Part shown: positions 1 to 5,059 of the stretch, one piece after another
How positions within the stretch are numbered: the first letter of the stretch is position 1
Layout of the letters: every line of letters starts with the position of its first letter
Source of the DNA: JBFFSQ01 sp041572275
GTDB taxonomy: Bacteria > Pseudomonadota > Gammaproteobacteria > SZUA-229
Length of the DNA: 5,120 nucleotides
Direction: 5' to 3'
Assembly (NCBI GenBank): GCA_041572275.1
Contig: JBFFSQ010000214.1
Location: 1-5,120 of the forward strand
Notes under the pieces: generated by a model
Told to the model about the DNA's origin: nothing
Databases searched by the model: none
Seen by the model: the letters and a program-made list of their open reading frames with translations, nothing else
Program-made: the position numbers and the translations under genes

Positions 1-2127
1 AAGCAAATTCGTAGCTGGATATTGCACGGTGACATGCCGCAGGATCTGGCCAATGAGATCGTAGATGCCTATGTGAAGTTGGGTGAGGAGTATGGCGAGT
101 ATCCGGATGTCGCAGTGCGTAGCTCGGCGACGGCGGAAGACCTGGCCCATGCTTCATTTGCTGGTCAGCAGGAAACTTATCTGAATATTTCGGGCCGTCG
201 CAACCTGATATTGACCTGTAAGCGGGTATACGCCTCTTTGTTTACCGATCGAGCCATTTCCTATCGTCAGGATAAAGGCTTTGATCATATGGAAGTCGCA
301 CTGTCCGTGGGTGTCCAGAAAATGGTGCGTGCCGATACCGGTTCATCTGGTGTCATGTTCACTCTGGATACCGAATCCGGTTTCCCGGATGTGGTTTTCA
401 TTAATGCCTCCTATGGACTGGGTGAGAATGTGGTACAGGGAGCAGTTAACCCGGATGAATTCTATGTGTTCAAAACCACTCTGGAAAAGGGTTTTCGTCC
501 GCTGATTCGTCGTCAGTTAGGCCAGAAGGCAATCAAAATGGTGTATGCCCAGGACACTACAGCGGGTCTGTCAACTCGAAATGTCAAAGTGAATAAAGAG
601 GAGCGTCGGCAATTCAGTATCAGTGATGATGATGCCCTGCAACTGTCACGTTATGCCATGTCTATAGAAAAACACTATGGCCGGCCTATGGACATCGAAT
701 GGGCTAAAGATGGCGAGACGGGTGAGTTGTTTATTCTGCAAGCACGCCCTGAGACAGTACAGTCACAACTGAAGGCGAATTTCCAGGAAACTTATAAACT
801 TGAAGAATCCGGTGAGGCACTGGTCGTTGGTAAAAGTGTGGGCAAGCGTATCGCCTCAGGCAAGGCCTGTGTGATCCTGGATGCCACCGATATGCACAAA
901 CTTCAGCCCGGTGATGTGCTGGTGACCGATATTACCGACCCGGACTGGGAACCGGTGATGAAGAAGTCATCGGCCATTGTCACCAATCGAGGTGGGCGGA
1001 CCTGTCACGCCGCCATTATCGCCCGTGAAATGGGAATTCCGGCCGTTGTTGGTTGTGGCGATGCTACCGGGATTATCAATAATGCGCAGCCGCTTACCGT
1101 GTCCTGTGCTGAAGGGGATACCGGCTATGTCTATGAGGGGGAACTTGCCTACAGCCGATGTACCCTGGATATATCGGATCTGGAAACACCCAAGACCCGT
1201 ATTATGCTTAATCTGGCCAGTCCTGAGCAGGCATTTCAGTCGTCAACTTTGCCCGTGGATGGCGTCGGACTAGCGCGTCTGGAATTTATTATTAATAACA
1301 GTATCCGCATCCATCCCCGAGCATTACTGGAATATGATTCATTAGAAAAGAAAATGCGCAAGACCATCGATAAAATTACCGCGGGTTACGCAGATCCTGT
1401 GAGTTTTTACGTAGATCGTTTAGCGGAGGGTATTAGCACCATTGCCGCTGCATTTTATCCCCGCCAGGTCATTGTGCGCATGTCTGATTTCAAGTCGAAT
1501 GAATATGCGTCATTGATTGGTGGCCCATTATATGAGCCTGAAGAGGAAAACCCGATGATTGGTTTTCGTGGGGCCTATCGTTATCCATCCGAAGCATTTC
1601 GCGATTGCTTTGCTCTGGAATGCCAGGCATTAATCAAGGTCAGAGAAAAGATGGGGCTGGATAATGTGGATGTGATGATCCCCTTTGTTCGTAGTGTTGA
1701 TGAAGGTCAGCGAGTGCTTGAGCTCATGGCTGAAAATAAACTGAAGCGGGGTGCAAATGGTCTGAAAGTGTATTTGATGTGTGAAATACCGGCCAATGCT
1801 TTGCTGGCCGACAAATTTCTTGAGCATTTTGACGGCTTCTCTATTGGTTCCAATGATCTGACCCAGCTCACCTTGGGTGTAGATCGTGATTCAGGATTGA
1901 TTAGTGGCTTTGATGAACGTAATGAAGCGGTTACGATCATGATGAAAATGGCCATTGAAGCCTGTAAAAAACAGGGCAAGTATGTAGGCATATGTGGTCA
2001 GGCGCCTTCAGATTTTCCTGAAATTACCCGTTGGCTTGTCAATCAGGGAATATCGTCAATTTCATTGAATCCAGATAGTGTGATTGATATGACCCATGAG
2101 GTGTTGTCGGTCGAGTCAAAGTCCTGA
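1..2127 (+). CDS. ppsA: Phosphoenolpyruvate synthase (pyruvate, water dikinase), 5' end outside the window
   Basis: PpsA converts pyruvate, ATP and water to phosphoenolpyruvate, AMP and phosphate in the cytoplasm, the entry step of gluconeogenesis from three-carbon compounds. The frame is open from base 1, so the gene is partial: 708 codons are visible, against about 792 residues in E. coli. An in-frame TTG at 22 is not a real start because conserved sequence runs through it. Domains in order: the C-terminal part of the ATP-grasp-like nucleotide-binding domain (VRSSATAED at codons 39-47, then SFAGQQE); the swivelling phosphohistidine domain with TNRGGRTCHAAI, whose catalytic His is codon 336 (base 1006, equivalent to E. 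coli His421); and the C-terminal PEP/pyruvate TIM barrel with SDFKSNEY, GFRGA, MCEIPAN, GSNDLTQ and the acid/base Cys in GICGQ (codon 665). The 336-to-421 offset gives about 85 missing residues. No lesion is seen. It is convergent with the rubredoxin remnant and not part of the downstream operon. Confidence 0.98.
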   Translation, partial: KQIRSWILHGDMPQDLANEIVDAYVKLGEEYGEYPDVAVRSSATAEDLAHASFAGQQETYLNISGRRNLILTCKRVYASLFTDRAISYRQDKGFDHMEVALSVGVQKMVRADTGSSGVMFTLDTESGFPDVVFINASYGLGENVVQGAVNPDEFYVFKTTLEKGFRPLIRRQLGQKAIKMVYAQDTTAGLSTRNVKVNKEERRQFSISDDDALQLSRYAMSIEKHYGRPMDIEWAKDGETGELFILQARPETVQSQLKANFQETYKLEESGEALVVGKSVGKRIASGKACVILDATDMHKLQPGDVLVTDITDPDWEPVMKKSSAIVTNRGGRTCHAAIIAREMGIPAVVGCGDATGIINNAQPLTVSCAEGDTGYVYEGELAYSRCTLDISDLETPKTRIMLNLASPEQAFQSSTLPVDGVGLARLEFIINNSIRIHPRALLEYDSLEKKMRKTIDKITAGYADPVSFYVDRLAEGISTIAAAFYPRQVIVRMSDFKSNEYASLIGGPLYEPEEENPMIGFRGAYRYPSEAFRDCFALECQALIKVREKMGLDNVDVMIPFVRSVDEGQRVLELMAENKLKRGANGLKVYLMCEIPANALLADKFLEHFDGFSIGSNDLTQLTLGVDRDSGLISGFDERNEAVTIMMKMAIEACKKQGKYVGICGQAPSDFPEITRWLVNQGISSISLNPDSVIDMTHEVLSVESKS

Positions 2128-2138
2128 TGTGATGTTTG

Positions 2139-2172
2139 CTGATAATGGCGCCAGGGAGGTGCCATTCATCAG
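2139..2172. terminator. Imperfect hairpin between convergent ppsA and rubredoxin remnant; possible terminator without U-tract
   Basis: CTGAT (2139-2143) pairs with ATCAG (2168-2172), and AATGGC (2144-2149) with GCCATT (2161-2166), across a bulged C at 2167. A G-T wobble and two more G-C pairs close on an AGGGA loop at 2153-2157. The stem begins 12 nt after the ppsA stop and 13 nt past the rubredoxin remnant's stop on the other strand, where a shared bidirectional terminator would sit. Neither side carries a T-run, so it is not a canonical intrinsic terminator. It may instead be an mRNA 3'-end stabiliser. Confidence 0.5.
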
Positions 2173-2184
2173 CCAGACAGTTGA

Positions 2185-2339
2185 TCATATCTCCTGTATA
2201 TCGAAATTAGCCTTTACGATACCGCAGTCCTGACAGATCCATTTGTCAGGTATGCTGCGCAAACTGAAATGCTTTCTTCTGGTAGGCCTTTGGCTGTGTG
2301 GCAAATAATACCGCATACCAGGAAAATCTAGTTTTTCAT
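2185..2339 (-). pseudogene. Rubredoxin pseudogene (in-frame stop, lost Cys ligand, ~10-nt deletion)
   Basis: Read on the minus strand this is a recognisable rubredoxin, a small Fe(Cys)4 electron carrier. From ATG at 2339-2337 it reads MKN, then TAG (2330-2328), then IFLVCGII, then HTAKGLPEESI after one residue. This matches the usual rubredoxin N-terminus around its first CxxCG knuckle and the KGLPEEGI region. The frame then shifts near 2268-2257 and continues as RSIPDKWICQDCG and IVKANFDIQEI to a TGA at 2187-2185, matching the second half of the family (IPDDWVCPDCG, GKDDFE). Lesions: the TAG stop replaces the usual aromatic codon 4; the first knuckle's first Cys is Phe (TTC for TGC); and the spacer between GI and IPD is about 10 nt short. 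The span is 155 nt; restoring 10 nt gives 55 codons, exactly the classic 54-residue length. The second CxxC is intact. No strong ribosome site precedes the ATG. Family identity is high confidence; loss of function is inferred from three independent lesions. Confidence 0.9.
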
Positions 2340-2562
2340 GTTTTTCTGTCTCTATTTTTAATCGAATGGTTTATTCTTCAACTATTCATCAAAATCTAAA
2401 ATCATCAAATTTTTGCTTAAATTCACAATTGTTCAGAGCCTGTATCAGGATAAAAATAAATATTTAGAATGATAATTTTTCATTTGACGCTATTTGTTTT
2501 TAGTCAACAAGTTGAGTCGAAGTCAAACTAGTTTAAATGTACTATATTCAAGGTGATTGATT
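2340..2562 (+). promoter_or_regulatory. AT-rich upstream region of the DUF1538/PII/CBS operon
   Basis: This 220-bp stretch has no coding potential that I can support. It is clearly more AT-rich than the flanking genes and must contain the operon promoter, as well as the old promoter of the minus-strand rubredoxin gene. Isolated promoter-like hexamers exist: TTGACG at 2484, TAGAAT at 2465, GATAAT at 2471 and TACTAT at 2540. None pair at a 16-18 bp spacing with a good partner, so I do not call a specific sigma-70 promoter. TTGTTC (2429) with TAAAAA (2451) at a 16-bp spacing is the best formal pair, and it is weak. An activator-dependent or alternative-sigma promoter is possible. Confidence 0.5.
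2484..2534. repeat. Cluster of TTGAC/GTCAA half-sites and two dyads, operator-like
   Basis: TCAAC-AA-GTTGA (2504-2515) is an inverted repeat with a 2-bp spacer. AAACTAGTTT (2525-2534) is a perfect 10-bp palindrome. Their centres lie 20 bp apart, about two helical turns. AGTCAA is also directly repeated at 2502 and 2521, 19 bp apart, and TTGAC at 2484 is inverted relative to GTCAA at 2503. The cluster lies 40-90 bp before the chosen umpA start, a sensible place for a transcription-factor site. No known regulator consensus is recognised, and AT-rich DNA can produce such dyads by chance. Confidence 0.35.
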
Positions 2563-2570
2563 GAAGGGGG
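2563..2570 (+). promoter_or_regulatory. Shine-Dalgarno of umpA that decides the TTG start at 2575
   Basis: GAAGGGGG lies 4 nt before TTG at 2575-2577, a purine-rich ribosome site at usable spacing. The alternative in-frame TTG at 2557 has AAGGTG only one base in front of it, which is too close. Confidence 0.65.
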
Positions 2571-2574
2571 CGTC

Positions 2575-3309
2575 TTGAAAGGGGCATTATTAGCATTGTT
2601 GCGGTCAATGACCGGTAGTTTGAGAGATTTAATGCCGATTATTGTTGTTATCGGTTTTTTTCAACTGGTGGTACTGCAACAGCCAATTCCAAATTTTTCC
2701 GATATTGTTGTAGGCACATTGTTTGTAGTGCTGGGACTCACTTTTTTTATTTATGGTCTGGAGATGGGACTGTTTCCGATTGGCGAAAGTATGGCGCATG
2801 CTTTTGCTCGAAAGGGTAGTGTGTTCTGGCTTATGGTGTTTTCCTTTGCCCTTGGGTTTGGAACAACCGTAGCTGAGCCGGCATTAATTGCTGTGGCAGC
2901 AGAAGCATCAGAGGTGGCGGCAACCGGTGGCATGATCGACAATACCGCTCTCTCAAAAGATGGTTATGCGTTTGGCTTAAGAATGACGGTTGCTTTTTCT
3001 GTGGGCCTGGCCATCGTTATTGGTGTTTTAAGAATTTTAAAAGGCTGGTCGATACAATACATGATCATGGCCGGTTACATACTGGTTGTTATTATGACAG
3101 CACTGGCACCGAAAGAGATTATAGGAATCGCTTACGATTCGGGTGGTGTGACAACGTCGACGATTACAGTGCCGTTGGTCACCGCTTTAGGTGTAGGTCT
3201 GGCTTCATCTATTAAAGGTCGTAATCCAATGATCGATGGCTTTGGTTTGATTGCCTTTGCTTCATTATCTCCAATGATTTTTGTGATGGGATATGGAATG
3301 ATCATATGA
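2575..3309 (+). CDS. umpA: DUF1538 membrane protein, UmpA-like subunit of putative cation/H+ antiporter
   Basis: A 244-residue, very hydrophobic DUF1538-family protein of the cytoplasmic membrane with about six or seven predicted membrane segments: roughly 18-36, 42-64, 84-106, 134-154, 160-178, a Gly/Thr-rich segment at 186-210, and 222-243. Family hallmarks are QPIPN (36-40), GLEMGLFPIG (61-70), FGTTVAEPALIAVA (95-108), AYDSGGVTTST (186-196) and IDGFGLIAFAS (220-230). From memory, a paired DUF1538 system named UmpAB was reported in Halomonas as a heterodimeric Na+(Li+,K+)/H+ antiporter. That is the likeliest role here, but it cannot be proven from sequence. I chose TTG at 2575 over TTG at 2557 because it has the better ribosome site and because it puts exactly 20 residues before the conserved Pro-Ile, as in the paralogue umpB. 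The last codon overlaps the umpB start (ATGA), so translation is coupled. Candidate ion-binding residues are Glu101, Asp188 and Asp221, an inference from conservation between the pair. Confidence 0.88.
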   Translation: MKGALLALLRSMTGSLRDLMPIIVVIGFFQLVVLQQPIPNFSDIVVGTLFVVLGLTFFIYGLEMGLFPIGESMAHAFARKGSVFWLMVFSFALGFGTTVAEPALIAVAAEASEVAATGGMIDNTALSKDGYAFGLRMTVAFSVGLAIVIGVLRILKGWSIQYMIMAGYILVVIMTALAPKEIIGIAYDSGGVTTSTITVPLVTALGVGLASSIKGRNPMIDGFGLIAFASLSPMIFVMGYGMII

Positions 3310-4088
3310 TGGAGTTATTAGAACAAACTTTTGACACTCTATTGGCAACCCTGTCCGATGTTGTTCCTATTGCGGCTATTATTTTTGGTTTTCAGTTATT
3401 TGTTATACGTAAGCCGATTCCAAATTTGAAACGTGTGCTGTTCGGCTTCTTTTATGTGTTATTAGGGTTGTCATTATTTCTGTTAGGCCTGGAAAAAGCA
3501 TTGTTCCCTCTAGGACGTTTAATGGCAGATCAGTTGACCAATCCAGCATTTATTTATGAGAGTGCTCAGGGTGTATTAGATACTGTTCATTGGGCGGACT
3601 ATTACTGGGTCTATTTGTTTGCATTTGCTATTGGCTTCAGTACCACGATAGCCGAACCATCCTTGATAGCGGTGGCTATTAAAGCTAATGAGGTATCGGG
3701 TGGTGCGATTAGTGTATCAGGCCTACGTATCGCTGTGGCATTAGGTGTCGCCATTGGGATTTCACTGGGTAGCTATAGAATTGTCACGGGTACGCCCATA
3801 CATTACTTCATTATTACGGGTTATATCTTTGTGGTGATTCAGACGTTTTTTGCACCTAAGATGATCGTACCCCTGGCCTATGATTCTGGCGGTGTCACGA
3901 CATCAACGGTTACTGTACCGCTGGTGGCTGCTTTGGGTCTTGGTTTGGCTGAAACCGTACCGGGACGTAATGTATTGATTGATGGATTTGGTTTAATTGC
4001 CTTTGCCAGCTTGTTTCCAATGATTACGGTAATGGCATATGCCAAGATATCTGAGTTAAGAGCACGAAAACCTAAACGGGTGGAATAA
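3306..4088 (+). CDS. umpB: DUF1538 membrane protein, UmpB-like subunit of putative cation/H+ antiporter
   Basis: A 260-residue paralogue of the preceding protein. The first 70 residues align without a gap: both have PIPN at 37-40 and GLE..LFP.G at 61-70. Shared hallmarks continue with FSTTIAEPSLIAVA (111-124), AYDSGGVTTST (191-201) and IDGFGLIAFAS (225-235). Six or seven membrane segments are expected, with the same layout. Differences: the loop after GLE..LFPLG is about 20 residues longer (71-100, containing Trp and Tyr); the loop after ANEV is shorter; and the C-terminus carries a basic tail (ELRARKPKRVE) that the partner lacks. By the positive-inside rule this tail should be cytoplasmic, where it could contact the soluble partners encoded next. 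ATG at 3306 overlaps the umpA stop by 4 nt (ATGA); a second ATG at 3309 is an alternative start. Probably forms a heterodimer with UmpA. Antiport activity is family knowledge recalled from a Halomonas pair and is not shown here. Confidence 0.9.
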   Translation: MMELLEQTFDTLLATLSDVVPIAAIIFGFQLFVIRKPIPNLKRVLFGFFYVLLGLSLFLLGLEKALFPLGRLMADQLTNPAFIYESAQGVLDTVHWADYYWVYLFAFAIGFSTTIAEPSLIAVAIKANEVSGGAISVSGLRIAVALGVAIGISLGSYRIVTGTPIHYFIITGYIFVVIQTFFAPKMIVPLAYDSGGVTTSTVTVPLVAALGLGLAETVPGRNVLIDGFGLIAFASLFPMITVMAYAKISELRARKPKRVE

Positions 4089-4100
4089 AGAGAGAAGACC

Positions 4101-4451
4101 ATGCATTTCAAACTAATCATAGCTTTTGTCGAGGATACTAAAACCAACAAGGTCATGAATGCCGCGCGTGATTCCGGGGCGACAGGGGCCACCGTTATCA
4201 GTAACGCCAGAGGCGAAGGTATTGAGCAATCAAAGACTTTTTTTGGTTTGTCTCTGGATACCCAGCGTGATGTTTTGCTATTTTTGGTAGAGGAACACCT
4301 GAGTCGCAAGATTCTCGAAAAAATTGGTCAAGTGGGTGAGTTTGATACCAATATTGGTACAGGTATCGCGATACAGATTGATGTTGAAGATGCCGTGGGC
4401 GTTGCACACCAGGTTGAAAAACTGGTTTCAGTTGTGGAGGATGAATTATGA
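4101..4451 (+). CDS. Divergent PII-like (GlnB/GlnK superfamily) signalling protein
   Basis: At 116 residues this matches the size of the trimeric, ferredoxin-fold PII proteins that read ATP/ADP and metabolites and often bind transporters. The fold is suggested by a first strand FKLIIAFV (3-10), the helix and turn ARDSGATGATVISNARG (22-38, cf. GITGMTV-EVKGFG in GlnB), strand VLLFLVEE (58-65), an amphipathic helix at 66-78, and IGTGIAIQIDVEDAVGV (85-101, cf. IGDGKIFVFDV in GlnB). Departures from GlnB/GlnK: the T-loop region (39-57) is about five residues shorter and lacks the uridylylated Tyr; the B-loop Lys of GDGK is Ile here; and the usual Arg pair after it is missing. So it is neither a uridylylation target nor a standard nitrogen regulator, and its ligand is uncertain. 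It starts 12 nt after umpB behind AGAGAG, and its last codon overlaps the CBS gene. By analogy with GlnK-AmtB and SbtB-SbtA, its target is probably the adjacent membrane pair. Confidence 0.82.
   Translation: MHFKLIIAFVEDTKTNKVMNAARDSGATGATVISNARGEGIEQSKTFFGLSLDTQRDVLLFLVEEHLSRKILEKIGQVGEFDTNIGTGIAIQIDVEDAVGVAHQVEKLVSVVEDEL
4436..4440 (+). promoter_or_regulatory. Strong Shine-Dalgarno of the CBS gene inside the PII-like gene
   Basis: GGAGG lies 7 nt before ATG at 4448, within the last codons of the PII-like gene. Together with the ATGA stop/start overlap it supports this start and efficient coupled translation. Confidence 0.8.
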
Positions 4452-4852
4452 GTGATCGAAAAATAGTGCGTGTCCGTGAAGTCATGAAATCAAACTTCGA
4501 TATTGTTGATGGCAAAATGACGGTTAAAGAAGCCTTGAAAACCATGAAACATGTGGATACCAAGTCACTGATCGTAGAAAAACGACATGATGATGACGAG
4601 TACGGCATGATGTTGCTATCCGATATCGCTAAACATGTGCTGGCAAAAGACCGGTCACCTGATCGGGTAAATATCTATGAAATCATGTCTAAACCCGTTA
4701 TTAGTGTTTCGCCTGATATGGATATTCGCTATTGTGCTCGGCTATTTGAACGCTTTGGTCTGGCTCGTGCACCGGTACTGGATAGCGGTAAAGTCGTTGG
4801 TATTGTGAGCTTTACGGATATGGTGCTCAAAGGTCTGGTCGACATTGATTGA
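4448..4852 (+). CDS. Stand-alone tandem CBS-domain (Bateman module) protein
   Basis: A 134-residue cytoplasmic protein made of almost nothing but two CBS motifs. CBS1 is at about 8-67 (VREVMKSNFDIVDG, TVKEALKTM, SLIVEK, then YGMMLLSDI at 52-60) and CBS2 at about 76-130 (IYEIMSKPVISVSPD, then a helix at 92-103, APVLDSGKVVGIVSFTD at 108-124). Such pairs bind AMP, ADP, ATP or related nucleotides and often regulate transporters. CBS2 has the standard G-x-V-S-x-x-D strand-helix motif with Ser121 and Asp124, which usually contact ribose and phosphate; the CBS1 equivalent (Ser58, Asp59) is less regular. An acidic/basic linker EKRHDDDEYG (44-53) sits inside CBS1. No catalytic or DNA-binding domain is attached, so it must act on a partner; the operon suggests the DUF1538 pair or the PII-like protein. 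It overlaps the preceding stop by 4 nt (ATGA) and is the last gene of the operon. Confidence 0.92.
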   Translation: MSDRKIVRVREVMKSNFDIVDGKMTVKEALKTMKHVDTKSLIVEKRHDDDEYGMMLLSDIAKHVLAKDRSPDRVNIYEIMSKPVISVSPDMDIRYCARLFERFGLARAPVLDSGKVVGIVSFTDMVLKGLVDID

Positions 4853-4927
4853 TGCTGGAATAGTAGTGTGGTCATCTGAAAGCAGATTTTATTATGCTGT
4901 TTGAATGAATCAGGTTGCATTTTAAGG

Positions 4928-4980
4928 TTCTGAGTAGAGGTTAAGGTCCAATCAGAAAAATAATGATCTGAGACTATTTT
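4928..4980 (+). terminator. Weak candidate terminator region after the CBS gene
   Basis: TCAGA (4952-4956) can pair with TCTGA (4967-4971) across a 10-nt loop, followed by GACTATTTTTA. TCAGAA (4952-4957) can alternatively pair with TTCTGA (4928-4933). Both stems are short and AT-rich. The only reason to consider them is position: an operon end and a separate tRNA promoter flank this site. The rest of the 4853-5005 spacer shows no gene. Confidence 0.25.
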
Positions 4981-5005
4981 TAGCGCAATTTTCATGCTTA
5001 TACGG

Positions 5006-5034
5006 TTGACCTGATGGGCTGATACGAGTAGTAT
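5006..5034 (+). promoter_or_regulatory. Sigma-70 promoter of tRNA-Pro with GC-rich discriminator
   Basis: TTGACC (5006-5011, 5 of 6 to consensus) and TAGTAT (5029-5034, 4 of 6 to TATAAT) are separated by exactly 17 bp. The discriminator after the -10 box is CCCG, the GC-rich type found at stable-RNA promoters under ppGpp (stringent) control. The upstream 4975-5000 stretch is AT-rich and could act as an UP element. The predicted start is near 5041, giving a leader of about 19 nt before the mature tRNA. Confidence 0.8.
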
Positions 5035-5042
5035 CCCGTTTC

Positions 5043-5056
5043 CTCGCCGAGGCGAG
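5043..5056 (+). other. Small GC hairpin in the pre-tRNA 5' leader
   Basis: CTCGCC (5043-5048) and GGCGAG (5051-5056) are perfect inverted repeats around GA; sterically five or fewer pairs would form. The element lies between the predicted transcription start and the mature tRNA 5' end, leaving TTT just before the RNase P cleavage site. Confidence 0.6.
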
Positions 5057-5059
5057 TTT

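Noticed and set aside
1630..1991. Open minus-strand frames opposite ppsA
   Set aside because: They lie wholly antisense to strongly conserved PpsA barrel sequence and show no recognisable domain or ribosome site.
2439..2449. CCTG-TAT-CAGG mini hairpin
   Set aside because: The stem is only 4 bp with no T-run on the coding side; too short to call a terminator or operator.
2465..2483. Fur-box-like TAGAAT-GATAAT sequence upstream of umpA
   Set aside because: One hexamer is perfect and one is partial, but the inverted third hexamer is poor; in AT-rich DNA this is not convincing.
2128..2574. Possible sigma-54 promoter, expected because a PII-type gene is in the operon
   Set aside because: No TGGCAC-N5-TTGC-like element was found on the + strand of this interval, and the PII-like protein is not a classical nitrogen regulator.
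3878..4608. Long minus-strand frames (143 and 136 codons) across the umpB/PII/CBS junctions
   Set aside because: They are antisense to three well-supported genes, and their translations are Ser/Arg-rich without family features.
4729..4995. Minus-strand frame of 88 codons covering the CBS gene end and spacer
   Set aside because: About half of it is antisense to CBS2; the part in the spacer has no ribosome site or recognisable motif.
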